This document shows, piece by piece, positions 46,858 to 57,053 of a stretch of 64,000 nucleotides of DNA. This DNA comes from Diaphorobacter aerolatus (GTDB lineage Bacteria > Pseudomonadota > Gammaproteobacteria > Burkholderiales > Burkholderiaceae_C): contig NZ_CP060783.1 in assembly GCF_014489535.1 (NCBI RefSeq), forward strand, positions 2,294,001 through 2,358,000, in the 5' to 3' direction. The notes beneath the pieces are model-generated. The model worked only from the letters and a program-made list of their open reading frames with translations, had not been told where the DNA came from and did no database searches. Made by a program: the position numbers and the translations under genes. Within the stretch, counting starts at the first letter, position 1. Each line of letters opens with the position of its first letter.

Positions 46858-48356
46858 CACTCAAGTCCTTCTTCGACCAGTTCCGACGCACGCAGCAGCG
46901 CGCGCGCCTTGTGCTCGGTTTCCTTCCATTCCAGCTCCGGCACCGAATCGGCCACCACGCCGGCGGCGGCCTGCACGTAGAGCATGCCGTCCTTGACGAT
47001 GGCGGTGCGGATCGCAATTGCCAGATCCATGTCGCCCGCGTAGCTCAGGTAGCCGCAGGCACCGCCGTAGATTCCGCGCTTGGTCGGTTCGAGCCGGTCG
47101 ATGACCTCCATCGCATGCACCTTGGGCGCACCGGTCAGCGTGCCTGCGGGGAACGTGGCCTTGAGCACGTCCATATTGGTCATGCCGTCGTTGAGAATGC
47201 CCTCGACGTTGCTCACGATGTGCATCACGTGGCTGTAGCGCTCGACCGCAAACGCTTCGGTGACCTTCACGGTGCCGGTCTTGGCGATGCGGCCGATGTC
47301 GTTGCGCGCCAGATCGATGAGCATCACGTGCTCGGCGCGCTCCTTGGGATCGTTGATCAGCTCGTGCTCGGTGGCCTTGTCGGCCTCGGGCGTTGCGCCA
47401 CGCGGCCGCGTTCCGGCAAGCGGCCGGATCGTGACCTTGTGGCCTTCGGGCACGGCCTCGTGGCGCACCAGAATCTCGGGACTCGCGCCCACCACCTGGA
47501 ATTCGCCGAAGTTGTAGTAGTACATGTAGGGCGACGGATTCAGCGAACGCAGCGCGCGGTACAGGCTGAGCGGGCTTTCCGTGTAGCGCTTGTGGATGCG
47601 CTGGCCCACCTGCACCTGCATGAAGTCGCCTGCCGCAATCAGTTCCTTGGCCTCGGCCACGGCCTGCAGGTAGGCGTGCTTGGAGAAGCTGCGCTCGGCA
47701 GGGTGGTTCTCGGTGGCGCGCACGACCGGCGCACTCACCGAATACTTCAGCAAATCCTTCAACTCGCGCAGCCGCTTCTTGCCCTTGGCATAGGCCTCGG
47801 CCTGGCCGGGGTCGGCGTAGACGATGAGGTAGAGCTTGCCCGAGAGGTTGTCGATGACCGCAACCTCCTCGCATTGCAGCAGCAGAATGTCCGGGCAGCC
47901 CAGCGTGTCGGTGGGGCAACTGTTCTCGAGTTTTTTCTCGATGTAGCGCACCGCGTCGTAGCCGAAATAGCCCGCGAGGCCACCGCAAAAACGCGGCAGG
48001 CCCGCGCTCAGCGCCACCTTGAAACGCTTCTGATAGTCGGCGATGAAGTCGAGCGGATTGACCTGCGAGGTTTCGACCACCTTGCCGTCGGTGACGACCT
48101 CGGTCTTCGCGTCCTTGCCAAATCCGGTCGAGCGCAGCAGAGTGCGCGCGGGCAGGCCGATGAAGCTGTAGCGCCCAAAGCGTTCACCGCCCACCACCGA
48201 CTCCAGCAGAAAGCTGTGGGTGCCGTCGCCGCGCGCATGCGAGAGCTTCAGATACAGCGAGAGAGGGGTTTCGAGATCCGCAAAGGCTTCCGCGATCAGC
48301 GGTATGCGGTTGTAGCCGTCGGCGGCCAGACTTTTGAATTCAAGTTCTGTAATCAC
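46857..48356 (-). CDS. trpE: Anthranilate synthase component I
   Basis: 499 aa from GTG 48356 (VITELEFKSLAADGYN). Contains the chorismate-binding enzyme motifs PSPYMYYYNFGEFQVVGASPE, RPLAGTRPRG, LIDLARNDIGRIA, AFAVERYSHVMHIVSNVEG and YGGACGYLSYAGDMDLAIAIRT. It makes anthranilate from chorismate and ammonia delivered by TrpG, the first step of tryptophan synthesis. An in-frame ATG at 48383 is less likely. Preceded by a candidate trp leader peptide. Confidence 0.95.
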   Translation of the reverse strand: MITELEFKSLAADGYNRIPLIAEAFADLETPLSLYLKLSHARGDGTHSFLLESVVGGERFGRYSFIGLPARTLLRSTGFGKDAKTEVVTDGKVVETSQVNPLDFIADYQKRFKVALSAGLPRFCGGLAGYFGYDAVRYIEKKLENSCPTDTLGCPDILLLQCEEVAVIDNLSGKLYLIVYADPGQAEAYAKGKKRLRELKDLLKYSVSAPVVRATENHPAERSFSKHAYLQAVAEAKELIAAGDFMQVQVGQRIHKRYTESPLSLYRALRSLNPSPYMYYYNFGEFQVVGASPEILVRHEAVPEGHKVTIRPLAGTRPRGATPEADKATEHELINDPKERAEHVMLIDLARNDIGRIAKTGTVKVTEAFAVERYSHVMHIVSNVEGILNDGMTNMDVLKATFPAGTLTGAPKVHAMEVIDRLEPTKRGIYGGACGYLSYAGDMDLAIAIRTAIVKDGMLYVQAAAGVVADSVPELEWKETEHKARALLRASELVEEGLE

Positions 48357-48493
48357 AGGTGAGTTCCCAGCTCTGCAACCCATGCCATCCGCACAGTCTC
48401 GCTGGCGGTGTCAGGATGGATTGCGGATTCATTCAATTTCGGCTTCCTCGAATCGGAAGCGGCGGGTGCACGCTGGGAGGTGCCCCAGGTGCA

Positions 48494-48577
48494 TTACGAC
48501 ATCAATGACGCAGGCTTACGCCAGGGCCAGGCTCCCCGGTCTCCAAGACCTGCAATCGACGTGCGATGAATGAACAT
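48494..48577 (-). promoter_or_regulatory. trpL: Candidate trp leader peptide (attenuator)
   Basis: A 27-codon open frame 138 bases ahead of trpE reads MFIHRTSIAGLGDRGAWPWR..., with two Trp codons one codon apart near its end. A hairpin follows (TGCAC-C-TGGG...CCCA-GC-GTGCA, 48493-48467), then others (GCTTCC...GGAAGC and CCATCC...GGATGG). This is the layout of tryptophan attenuation, although no T run is visible. Confidence 0.5.
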
Positions 48578-48740
48578 AGATCGTGAGTGTAGCAAGACTG
48601 AATGAAGTTTCCGAGGCCATTGCGCGACAACCTGAGGCAATCGCCTGGCAACCACGCGAAAACCCTGTGGTTGGTGAAATCAAACTGCTCCACACTGCGT
48701 TCACAAAAAGCACGATCGTTCTTTTATGAGAGACACCACC

Positions 48741-49349
48741 ATGATTTCCACGACCCGCCGCGCGCTGGCCATCGCGCCACTGGCGCTCGCACTCGCCCCG
48801 TTCACCCGCGAGGCACGGGCTGCTGATGCCGCGATGGAGGTAGGTGGCGTCAGCTTTGCCGCCACCCAGCAGGTCCAGCAAAGCACGCTGCAGCTCAACG
48901 GCGCCGGCGTGCGCTACAAGACTGTCTTCAAGGTCTATGCGGCGGCGCTCTACCTGGAAAAGGCCGCACACACTCCCGCCGAAGTGTTCGCCCAGACGGG
49001 CGCCAAACGCATGATCGTTCACATGCTGCGCGAGATCGATTCCGGCGAGCTTGGCAAGCTGTTCTCGCGCGGCATGGAGGACAACATGGACAAGGCCGCG
49101 TTCTCCAAGGTGGTCTCGGGTGTGCTGCGCATGAGCCAGATCTTTTCGGATCACAAAAAGCTGCAGGCAGGCGAACAGTTCATGGTGGACTGGATTCCCG
49201 GCACCGGCACGGTCATCACCGTGCGTGGACAGCCGCAGGGCGAGGCGTTCAAGCAACCCGAATTCTTTAACGCCCTGATGGGTATCTGGCTAGGGCCAAA
49301 TCCCGTTGACTGGAAGCTCAAGGAAGGCTTGCTGGGCAAGAAGGACTGA
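48741..49349 (+). CDS. Chalcone isomerase-like exported protein
   Basis: 202 aa from ATG 48741 (48726 is a possible earlier start). Signal peptide ending ARA, then the chalcone isomerase-like fold: MEVGGVSFAATQQV, NGAGVRYKTVFKVYAAALYLEK and WLGPNPVDWKLKEGLLG. Bacterial members are periplasmic and not known to isomerise chalcones. Monocistronic between trpL and a chemoreceptor. Confidence 0.85.
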   Translation: MISTTRRALAIAPLALALAPFTREARAADAAMEVGGVSFAATQQVQQSTLQLNGAGVRYKTVFKVYAAALYLEKAAHTPAEVFAQTGAKRMIVHMLREIDSGELGKLFSRGMEDNMDKAAFSKVVSGVLRMSQIFSDHKKLQAGEQFMVDWIPGTGTVITVRGQPQGEAFKQPEFFNALMGIWLGPNPVDWKLKEGLLGKKD

Positions 49350-49509
49350 GATACACCCCGCCTATGGCTCAATATCTGTTTTGACGGATCTGTAGCCAAA
49401 ATGCATCAATCCCCGGGATGGCATGTTTTTCAATTTGCGTATATTGTTAGAAACTATTGCGAAAGTTGAGTATTTTCGACTCCAGTTGCCAACCCGGAAG
49501 GATTCATTG

Positions 49510-51261
49510 ATGAGACTCGCCAATGCCAAGGTCGGCGTGCGCCTGGCCTTTGCCTTCAGCCTGATTCTCCTTATCACGCTGGTGATCGCGGGCATCGGCG
49601 TCTGGCGTCTGCAGGAACTTGCGGACACCACACGCCAGCTCACGACCATCGACAACGACCGCCTGCGTGCCGCCGTGAAATGGCATAACGCGGTCGAACA
49701 GAACTGGCTGCGCACCCAGACCGCCATGCTTGACGCCGATATCGGCAACCTCAGGAGCTGGCGCGAGGAAATCCGCAAGACAGCCGATGTGGTCGATGTT
49801 GCGCGCAAGCGCATTACCGATCTGGTGAGCACCAGCGAGGGCATCGGCCTGCTCAAGGAAATCGATGTCGCGCGTGAGGGCTATCGCAAGCTGCGTGAAT
49901 CGCTGCTCGAGCGCCGCAACCGGGGCGAGGACGTGACGGACGCGCTCGAACGCGATCTCAAGCCGCAGGCCGATGCCTACATTGGCGCAATCGCCCGCAT
50001 GGAGGAGCGCCAGTCGCTGCTCTACGACCAGACGCGCCACGAGGCCGACGAAAAGGCCGCGCAAGGCCGCGTGATCCTGATCACCGGCGCCGTCATCGCG
50101 CTGCTGCTCGGCATCGCGCTGTCCTACCTGCTGACCCGCTCGATCACCGGTCCGCTGCAACTCGCGGCCCGGCGCGCCGGGCAGATCGCCGAGGGCGACC
50201 TGACCCAGCCGATCAGCGCCGACGGCAAGGACGAGGCCGCGCAGTTGTTGCAGGCGCTGCAGCACATGCAGGACAGGCTCTCGCAACTGGTCTCGGGCGT
50301 GCGCTCCAACGCCGAGAGCGTGGCGATTGCCAGCGCGGAAATCTCGCAGGGCAACAACAATCTGTCTTCGCGCACCGAACAACAGGCCAGCGCGCTTGAG
50401 GAAACTGCGGCGTCGATGGAGGAGCTTGGCTCCACCGTGCGCCAGAACGCCGACAACGCGCGCCAGGCCAACCACCTCGCGATGAGCGCCAGCTCGGTCG
50501 CCGTACAGGGCGGCAACGTGGTGGCGGAAGTCGTGGACACGATGAAGGGCATCAACGATTCGAGCCGCAAGATCGCCGACATCATCGGCGTGATCGATGG
50601 CATCGCGTTCCAGACCAACATCCTCGCGCTCAACGCCGCCGTCGAAGCGGCGCGCGCGGGAGAGCAGGGGCGCGGCTTCGCGGTCGTCGCGGGCGAGGTC
50701 CGCAGCCTCGCACAGCGCAGCGCCGAAGCCGCCAAGGAAATCAAGGCGCTCATCAACAACAGCGTCGAGCGCGTCGAGCAGGGCACGCAATTGGTCGACA
50801 AGGCGGGCGACACGATGACCGAGATCGTCAACGCGATCCGCCGCGTCACCGACATCATGGGCGAGATCAGTGCCGCGAGCAGCGAACAAAGCGCGGGCGT
50901 GAGTCAGGTCGGCGAAGCGATCACGCAGATGGATCACGCCACCCAGCAGAACGCGGCTCTCGTCGAAGAAAGCGCCGCCGCCGCCGACAGCCTCAAGACC
51001 CAGGCCGCGCAACTGGTTCAGGCCGTCGCCGTGTTCCGTGTCGCCCAGGAGCACGAACGCGCCCAGGCCCTGCCGCAGCGCAGTTCCATGGCGATCGGTG
51101 CAGACGCCCGCCACCCGCCGCTGCGCTCCGCCGCGCCAGGTGCCCTGACCCAACGCAGCAGCGCGACGACCACGCCGGTGTCGCCGGTGATCGCATCGGT
51201 GCGGCGTAACAAGGAGCGCAACGTGGCCGCCGACCAGCACGATCAGTGGGAGAGTTTCTGA
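49510..51261 (+). CDS. Methyl-accepting chemotaxis protein
   Basis: 583 aa from ATG 49510 after GGAAGGATT. TM1 at about residues 10-32, a four-helix periplasmic sensor domain, TM2 at about 185-210, HAMP ([20 protein letters not shown]) and a signalling hairpin with tip [20 protein letters not shown]. The C-terminus ends QWESF, like the NWETF pentapeptide that tethers CheR/CheB. The ligand is unknown. Confidence 0.93.
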   Translation: MRLANAKVGVRLAFAFSLILLITLVIAGIGVWRLQELADTTRQLTTIDNDRLRAAVKWHNAVEQNWLRTQTAMLDADIGNLRSWREEIRKTADVVDVARKRITDLVSTSEGIGLLKEIDVAREGYRKLRESLLERRNRGEDVTDALERDLKPQADAYIGAIARMEERQSLLYDQTRHEADEKAAQGRVILITGAVIALLLGIALSYLLTRSITGPLQLAARRAGQIAEGDLTQPISADGKDEAAQLLQALQHMQDRLSQLVSGVRSNAESVAIASAEISQGNNNLSSRTEQQASALEETAASMEELGSTVRQNADNARQANHLAMSASSVAVQGGNVVAEVVDTMKGINDSSRKIADIIGVIDGIAFQTNILALNAAVEAARAGEQGRGFAVVAGEVRSLAQRSAEAAKEIKALINNSVERVEQGTQLVDKAGDTMTEIVNAIRRVTDIMGEISAASSEQSAGVSQVGEAITQMDHATQQNAALVEESAAAADSLKTQAAQLVQAVAVFRVAQEHERAQALPQRSSMAIGADARHPPLRSAAPGALTQRSSATTTPVSPVIASVRRNKERNVAADQHDQWESF

Positions 51262-51288
51262 GCCACGGCGACCCGGCGCCAACGCCTA

Positions 51289-51774
51289 TCAGGCGAGGAT
51301 TTTTGCGGCAAGAAACAGCCCCAATCCAAACACCAGATGAGTCGCCAGGCTCGTCGCCCGACTCAACCACGGGCGTGATGTCCTGGACGCCGCGACTCCA
51401 GCGCCCAGCGCGGGCTGAAGAACCAGCCACGGCAACAAGACCGAGATGGCACCAAACCATAGTGCAGGCACCAGAGTGGGTTCGCGCAACCACTGCGGGC
51501 CAGCCGCGCAGGCCAATGCAAAGGCGAACGCGATCCCGGTGAGGTAGTGCATCGCCCAGCCCCATTTTTTCTCGCCCCGGATGGCAGGTGCTTCCTGGAT
51601 GGATTGATGCCGCCAGATTCCATGGAACCAATGCCCGCCCCAGCGACCCAGCATCGCGTAATCCAGCGTTGGAACGCCCATCAGGCGCAGCCATATCGAC
51701 CACGCATCCATCACCAGGGTGGCTCCGGCACCCACAACGACCAAGGACCAAATCTCGCCGATCGATTCGCGCAC
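51289..51774 (-). CDS. DUF2938 membrane protein
   Basis: 161 aa, four membrane segments, with GVPTLDYAMLGRWGGHWFHG and KWGWAMHYLTGIAFAF typical of DUF2938. Function unknown. Divergent from a MerR regulator, with a MerR-type promoter pointing at this gene. Confidence 0.85.
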   Translation of the reverse strand: MRESIGEIWSLVVVGAGATLVMDAWSIWLRLMGVPTLDYAMLGRWGGHWFHGIWRHQSIQEAPAIRGEKKWGWAMHYLTGIAFAFALACAAGPQWLREPTLVPALWFGAISVLLPWLVLQPALGAGVAASRTSRPWLSRATSLATHLVFGLGLFLAAKILA

Positions 51775-51814
51775 ACAAGCCTCGCCTTCATTCGTGAACT
51801 ACAGTGTGGGTTCG

Positions 51815-51845
51815 ACTATAGAAGTTCAAGTGGACTTGAGCGCAA
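51815..51845 (-). promoter_or_regulatory. MerR-type promoter with 19-bp spacer for DUF2938
   Basis: Minus strand: -35 TTGCGC, exactly 19 bp, -10 TATAGT. The spacer holds a perfect palindrome TCAAGT-CC-ACTTGA, close to the SoxR-type operator. Expected binding site of the adjacent MerR protein. Confidence 0.7.
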
Positions 51846-51854
51846 GAGGTGAGA

Positions 51855-52289
51855 ATGGACATTTCCGAGGTTGCAAAACGATCAGGATTGGCGGCATCAA
51901 CACTTCGTTTCTACGAAGAAAAAGGCCTGATCCGCTCGATGGGCCGCCAGGCCAGACGACGCATCTTCAGCCCTGAAGTGCTCGATCAGCTAGCCATCAT
52001 CGCCCTGGGGCGAGCGGCTGGATTTTCATTAAAAGAGATCGGACTCATGCTGGGCGCCAACGGTGAACCGCACATCGACAGGCAGATGTTGCTCACGAAA
52101 GCGGCAGAAATTAACCGCATCATCAAACAGATGACGGCCGTCCGCGAGGGCTTGCGCCATGCGGCGAACTGCCCCGAAAAAAGCCATCTGGTTTGCAAGA
52201 ATTTTCAACGCCTGATGCGCGCTGCCGGTTCAGGCGAAATCCGGCCCTTGGTGCTCGCGGCAAGCAAGCACGGATCCGAGGCCGGATGA
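51855..52289 (+). CDS. MerR-family regulator
   Basis: 144 aa from ATG 51855 (GTG 51849 is less well placed after AGAGGTGAG). N-terminal VAKRSGLAASTLRFYEEKGLI, GFSLKEIGLML, dimer helix, and ANCPEKSHLVCKNFQRLM at the end with two Cys that may bind a ligand. It probably controls the divergent DUF2938 gene and itself. Confidence 0.87.
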   Translation: MDISEVAKRSGLAASTLRFYEEKGLIRSMGRQARRRIFSPEVLDQLAIIALGRAAGFSLKEIGLMLGANGEPHIDRQMLLTKAAEINRIIKQMTAVREGLRHAANCPEKSHLVCKNFQRLMRAAGSGEIRPLVLAASKHGSEAG

Positions 52290-52411
52290 TGGGCAACTTC
52301 ACGGCCTGTGCGCTGCTCACGCGCGAGTCAGCCAAGGATGCCGCTGCGTTCAGGAAGCAATACGGCCTGTCCTGCGACGATTGACGCGAATTCCAAGCAC
52401 CCGCTGCGCCT

Positions 52412-53115
52412 TCACGCCAGTTCCGTGAGCGAATCCACGAACGCGTCGGCATTCACGCTGCGGATCGGTTCACCGTGGTTGTAGCCGTAGGTCACGAGCA
52501 CCACGGGACAACCGGCGGCGCGGGCCGCGCTGGCGTCGTTGCTCGAATCACCGACCATCAGCGTCTTCGCGGGCGGCGTGCACAGCGCTTCGCAGGTTTT
52601 CACGAGCGGCATCGGATCGGGTTTTTTGCGCTCGAACGCATCGCCGCCGAAGACGTGGCCGAAATAGCCGTGCAGGCCCTTGGCCTTGAGCAGTTCATGC
52701 GCGAAGGCCGTGGGCTTGTTGGTCAGGCAGGCCATCGGATAACCGGCCCGGGCGAGTGCGGCGAGTCCATCGGCCACGCCGGGATAGAGCGTGGAATACT
52801 GCCCGTTGATGCGTTCGTAATGCCACTGGTAGCGATCCCAGGCCCGGGCATGAGTTGCTGCACCTTCACCGCCACGTCGCCATCGCCGCTCTCGCTCAGC
52901 ACATGGGTGAGCACTGACTGCAGCAGGTGCTCCGAGCCCTTGCCGACCATGTGTTCGATGTGGCTGGCAGCGATTGCCGGCAGTTTCAGATCGAGCAGCA
53001 TGCCGTCGATGGCCTTGGCGAAATCCCCGAGCGTGTCGACCATGGTTCCATCGAGATCGACCATCACGGCCACGCAGGAAGCCAGCAGTTGACGGGGAGT
53101 GGTGGCGGGAGCCAT
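52412..53115 (-). CDS. gph: Phosphoglycolate phosphatase (HAD family), one frameshift
   Basis: About 235 aa across a one-base deletion near 52843-52848. HAD motif I in VMVDLDGTMVDTLGD, motif II in CLTNKPTAFA, the Lys in ERKKPDP, motif IV in LMVGDSSNDASAARAAG. Removes phosphate from 2-phosphoglycolate. Its frameshift is one of only two in the core part. Confidence 0.87.
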
Positions 53116-53346
53116 AAATCAAGACCTTCCAAAAGTTCCGAAGAAAAAAAGCTCGCCGGTCACCGGCTGACTGACGTCAGAAAATCCGCAATTGTCCGTC
53201 CAGTCCGACACGCGAACATCAAAGAGCCGTACAAAAATGGGAACTCACAACTCGTAAATTGAACCGAATTGGCGTCCGTGGGTGTTGACGAAGCTTCTCT
53301 TCATCGTCCCGGCCAATCCATACATTCTTTCCCAGGAGGTTCCACC

Positions 53347-53697
53347 ATGCGTTTTTCCCTGACTTCTTCGTCGCTTCGTGCCATTCCCGCGGCCCTGTTG
53401 CTGTGCCTGGGTGCCGTCGGCGCTCACGCGGCCACACCGGTCGAAGAAGGTTGCTCGTCGGCCAACCCGCAGATCTGCCAGCGCGAAGCCGCAGCGGCGC
53501 GCCAGGCGAGCCGTGGCGGCCAGTTGACGGCCCCGGATGCATCGGCACTCGAGCGCAATGCCCTCGCGCGTTGCGCCGCGTTCAAGACCGACGAAGGCCG
53601 TGGTGACTGCGAGGCCCGCGTGCGCGCTGCACGCAGCTCCGGCTCGGTGAACGGCGGCGGTCAGTTGCTCGAAGCCACCACGCCCGTGCGTCAGTGA
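53347..53697 (+). CDS. Small exported hypothetical protein
   Basis: 116 aa after AGGAGG. A signal peptide ending AHAA, then a short domain with Cys at EEGCSS, PQICQRE, ARCAAF and GDCEARV, suggesting two disulphides in the periplasm. Similar small proteins are found in Comamonadaceae, but I know no function. It ends in a bidirectional terminator shared with rpe. Confidence 0.72.
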   Translation: MRFSLTSSSLRAIPAALLLCLGAVGAHAATPVEEGCSSANPQICQREAAAARQASRGGQLTAPDASALERNALARCAAFKTDEGRGDCEARVRAARSSGSVNGGGQLLEATTPVRQ

Positions 53698-53744
53698 TCT
53701 TCGGCAGGTGATCGCGGGCTTGTCGGGCAACGACATCCCGGATA

Positions 53745-53772
53745 ACAAAGAGGCGCTTCGGCGCCTCTTTGT
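53745..53772. terminator. Bidirectional Rho-independent terminator
   Basis: 12-bp perfect stem ACAAAGAGGCGC/GCGCCTCTTTGT with TTCG tetraloop, T-rich in both directions, between convergent genes ending at 53697 and 53809. Confidence 0.85.
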
Positions 53773-53808
53773 CGTTGGTGGGGCTTGCACAAAGCCCGCT
53801 CGGGCCGC

Positions 53809-54492
53809 TCAGCCCGCAAGACTCGCGCGCATCCTGGCGATTTCGGCTGCGTAGTCGCCCTTGCCGAAGATCGCGCTGCCGGCCACGAAGGTGTCGGCGC
53901 CCGCGTCGGCCACGCGGCGGATGTTGTCCGCCTTCACGCCGCCATCCACTTCGAGGCGAATGTCCCGGCCCGAGGCGTCGATGCGCTTGCGCGCGTCCTC
54001 GATCTTGCGCAATGCGGAATCGATGAAGCTCTGTCCGCCAAAACCGGGGTTCACGCTCATGATCAGGATGAGGTCGATTTCATCGATCATCCAGTCGAGC
54101 ACTTCGAGCGATGCAGCGGGATTGAATACCAGACCGGCCTTCACGCCCTTGGACTTGATGGCCTGCACGCTGCGATGCACGTGGGCCGATGCGTCGGGGT
54201 GAAAGCTGATGTAGTCGGCGCCGGCGTCGGCAAATGCGGCAGCGAGCGCGTCCACGGGCTCGATCATCAGGTGCACGTCCACGGGCACGGCAACACCGGC
54301 GGCGGTCTTTGCATGGGGCTTGAGCGCCTGGCAGACCATGGGGCCAAACGTCAGATTGGGCACGTAATGGTTGTCCATCACGTCGAAGTGAATCCAGTCT
54401 GCCCCGGCGGCGATCACGTCGCGCACTTCGTCGCCCAGACGGGCGAAGTCGGCAGAGAGAATGGACGGGGCGATGCGAAATGGAGTGGTCAT
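53809..54492 (-). CDS. rpe: Ribulose-phosphate 3-epimerase
   Basis: 227 aa from ATG 54492. TIM-barrel motifs: [51 protein letters not shown] and [10 protein letters not shown]. Interconverts ribulose-5-phosphate and xylulose-5-phosphate. A chromosomal core gene, but it could supply xylulose-5-phosphate to the island's phosphoketolase. Confidence 0.96.
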   Translation of the reverse strand: MTTPFRIAPSILSADFARLGDEVRDVIAAGADWIHFDVMDNHYVPNLTFGPMVCQALKPHAKTAAGVAVPVDVHLMIEPVDALAAAFADAGADYISFHPDASAHVHRSVQAIKSKGVKAGLVFNPAASLEVLDWMIDEIDLILIMSVNPGFGGQSFIDSALRKIEDARKRIDASGRDIRLEVDGGVKADNIRRVADAGADTFVAGSAIFGKGDYAAEIARMRASLAG

Positions 54493-54578
54493 GGTGCGAT
54501 TTTCGCAGCAACCCGATACCTTTGCAGTTATTTTGCCGTCCCGCGGGGTCGGGTCCGGCATCCCGGTACCATTGCGCC

Positions 54579-54986
54579 ATGCCCAAATACCAATTCGCGG
54601 TCGAGGTCTTCCCCGAATACCTGCCAGACCAGTCCGATCCCGAGCGCGAGGTCTTCAGCTTCGCCTACACGATCACCGTGACCAACAACGGTGACGTGCC
54701 CGCGCAACTGATTTCGCGGCACTGGATCATCAACGACGCGCGCGGCCACACCGAAGAGGTCAAGGGCCTCGGCGTTGTTGGACAACAGCCTTTGCTGCGT
54801 CCGGGCGAGTCGTTCCAGTACACCAGCGGTTGCCGTCTGCGCACGGTCTCCGGCACCATGCACGGCAGCTATTTCTGCGTCGCGGAAGACGGCGAGCAGT
54901 TCACCTGTCCCATCAGCCTGTTCGTGCTCGAAGCGCTGGGCGGCGGCAGCCACGACCCTTCCATCCAACACCGGGTGCTCCATTGA
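54579..54986 (+). CDS. apaG: ApaG protein
   Basis: 135 aa with the ApaG fold: [26 protein letters not shown] and [27 protein letters not shown]. Fibronectin-like domain linked to Co2+ resistance and diadenosine tetraphosphate levels. Overlaps the next gene (TTGA). Confidence 0.94.
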   Translation: MPKYQFAVEVFPEYLPDQSDPEREVFSFAYTITVTNNGDVPAQLISRHWIINDARGHTEEVKGLGVVGQQPLLRPGESFQYTSGCRLRTVSGTMHGSYFCVAEDGEQFTCPISLFVLEALGGGSHDPSIQHRVLH

Positions 54987-56977
54987 AGAAACGCGTAGAG
55001 AACGCCAAAACACTTACGCAACTCCTCGCTCCCGTCGATCCCAAAGCCTCGCTTGCACAGCGCAATCTGCAATTGATTGCGCTGCTCGACTGGGTGCGTG
55101 GCGACCGGCAATCGGTGGAAGCGGCGACCGCGCGCGTGGCCGAACTGGTATCGCTGGCCGAGCAATCGCCCGTGCTGCGCGAGCGCCTGCAGCGCTGGTG
55201 GCAGGCGATCATGCAGTCGGTGGACATCACCATGCTGCTCGCCGATTTCGGCTTTGCGCAGCGCACCTCGATGCTCAGCGAACTGGCCGAGCGTCTGCGC
55301 CACAAGGTGCTGCCGAACAACCCCGACACCATCGACGCGTCCGAGCTGTTCATGGCCGCGCTCTACAGCGAATTCGACGCGCTGTGGCTGAACGCGCTGG
55401 ACGAGGACCTGATCAACCGCCTGAGTCAGGTGTTCACGCCCGAGCAGGGGTCTGGCGAGGCCTCGACCCACTGGCATCACGCGCTGGCAGACGCCATCAC
55501 CTATTGCGCGGGCAATATTCTGGCGACCGGTTTTGCGCCCGAGCTGCGCCTTCGCATGACCAAGGAAATGCGTGATGCCCAGCCCTTTCACGCGCTGGTG
55601 AGCGATGCGGAAAGCCTGCGCGTGGAGGTGCTGCATCCGCTGCGCACCAGCAACCGGCTCGACGCCACCGTGGCGCGTCTGCGCGATCGCCTCGATGCCT
55701 GTCGCAACGCCGCGAACACGGTCTACACCCATTTCGAGGACAACGGCATTTCCGTGGGTCTGGTGTTCCGTCTGCGCCAGTTGCGCGCGCGGATCGTGCG
55801 CGTGCGCGAGCTGCTCGAATGCCTGCTCTCGCCCAAGCCCGCCGTGGCCGCAGTGCGCCTGATGGCGCGGCTGGTGAGCGTCAGCCGCGAGCGCCGCAGC
55901 CTGAAGGCGCTGTTCATGGCCAATTCCTCGCTGCTCGCGGCCAAGGTGGCCGAGCGCAATGCGGAAACCGGCTCGCACTACATCACGCGCACGCCGTCGG
56001 AATATTTTTCGATGGTGAAAAAGGCCGCTGGCGGCGGCCTGGTGATGGCGTTCACCACGCTGATCAAGTTCGGCCTCTACTCGTTTGCGTTCTCGGCGTT
56101 CTGGGGCGGCTTCTGGGCGGGCGTGAATTACGCGGCCAGCTTCGTTCTGGTGCAGCTCTTTCACTTCACCGTGGCCACCAAGCAGCCGGCGATGACCGCG
56201 CCCGCGATGGCCGCGAAGCTCAAGAACATCGAGGACGAAGGCAGCGAACAGGCCTTCGTCGACGAGGTCACGCATCTCGTGCGCTCGCAGGTCGCGGCGA
56301 TTCTGGGCAACGTGCTGATCGTGTTTCCGGCGGTGCTCGGCATCACGCTGCTGCTGGCCAAGCTGCTGGGTCATTCGGCCATCAGCGAGCACGAGGCCAG
56401 GCACGTGATCGACACGCTCAAGCCCTGGGGTGGATCGCTGCTGTTTGCGGCATTCACCGGTGTGCTGCTGTTTGCCTCGAGCATCTTTGCGGGCTGGGTT
56501 GAAAACTGGTTCGTGCTCAATCGCCTCGATGCCGCGATCCACTACAACCCGCGCATCACCCGCGCCATCGGCGCGGCGCGGGCCACGCGCATCGCACTCT
56601 TTTTGCGCAACAACCTGTCGGGGCTGGCGGCGAACATCTCGCTCGGTTTCATGCTCGGATTGGTGCCGGTGATCGCAGCGTTCTTCGGGCTCGGGCTCGA
56701 TGTGCGCCACGTCACGCTGTCGACCGGCCAGATGGCGGCGGCGGCATCGGCCCTTGGCCCCGAGGTGATGCACATGGCCGCGTTCTGGTGGTCGATGGCG
56801 ACGCTGCTGTTCATCGGCGCGCTCAACGTGCTGGTGAGCTTCTATCTCGCGTTCCGTCTCGCACTGATCGCGCAGAACGTGACGGGTGTGGAGCGCTCGC
56901 GCATCGCGCGCGCACTGCGTCAACGCATATTCCATTCCCCGCTGAGTTTTTTTGCGCCGTCACGCGCAAACGTCTGA
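54983..56977 (+). CDS. gcr: Gcr-type membrane protein annotated as site-specific recombinase
   Basis: 664 aa from a TTG start overlapping the apaG stop. The N-terminal half is helical and soluble, the C-terminal half has several membrane segments (e.g. LIKFGLYSFAFSAFWGGF, VLIVFPAVLGITLLLAKLL). The family is annotated as gcr site-specific recombinases, but the membrane helices make a recombinase role doubtful. Position after apaG is conserved in Burkholderiales. Confidence 0.82.
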   Translation: MKKRVENAKTLTQLLAPVDPKASLAQRNLQLIALLDWVRGDRQSVEAATARVAELVSLAEQSPVLRERLQRWWQAIMQSVDITMLLADFGFAQRTSMLSELAERLRHKVLPNNPDTIDASELFMAALYSEFDALWLNALDEDLINRLSQVFTPEQGSGEASTHWHHALADAITYCAGNILATGFAPELRLRMTKEMRDAQPFHALVSDAESLRVEVLHPLRTSNRLDATVARLRDRLDACRNAANTVYTHFEDNGISVGLVFRLRQLRARIVRVRELLECLLSPKPAVAAVRLMARLVSVSRERRSLKALFMANSSLLAAKVAERNAETGSHYITRTPSEYFSMVKKAAGGGLVMAFTTLIKFGLYSFAFSAFWGGFWAGVNYAASFVLVQLFHFTVATKQPAMTAPAMAAKLKNIEDEGSEQAFVDEVTHLVRSQVAAILGNVLIVFPAVLGITLLLAKLLGHSAISEHEARHVIDTLKPWGGSLLFAAFTGVLLFASSIFAGWVENWFVLNRLDAAIHYNPRITRAIGAARATRIALFLRNNLSGLAANISLGFMLGLVPVIAAFFGLGLDVRHVTLSTGQMAAAASALGPEVMHMAAFWWSMATLLFIGALNVLVSFYLAFRLALIAQNVTGVERSRIARALRQRIFHSPLSFFAPSRANV

Positions 56978-56981
56978 TATG

Positions 56982-57053
56982 GTGTGCGGATTCGCGCCAT
57001 GAATCTCCGTCCCCGACGAACCGTCCGCGAGTCACGGATTCATGGCGACACAC
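56982..57053 (+). promoter_or_regulatory. Candidate structured leader of the antiporter mRNA
   Basis: Two inverted pairs nest around a common loop: GTGTG...CACAC and CGCCATGAATC...GATTCATGGCG (56995-57005 with 57037-57047). A further UUCG-capped hairpin GTGCTTCGGCAC lies at about 57100-57111. Such an arrangement in a 250-bp leader of a cation antiporter gene could be a riboswitch; the class is not recognisable by eye. Confidence 0.45.

Noticed and set aside
48583..48729. 48-codon plus-strand frame ending at the chalcone isomerase start
   Set aside because: It overlaps the presumed trp leader promoter region on the other strand and has no ribosome site; kept only as a possibility.
49504..51282. 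592-codon minus-strand frame
   Set aside because: Mirror of the chemoreceptor gene; repetitive Arg/Leu composition.
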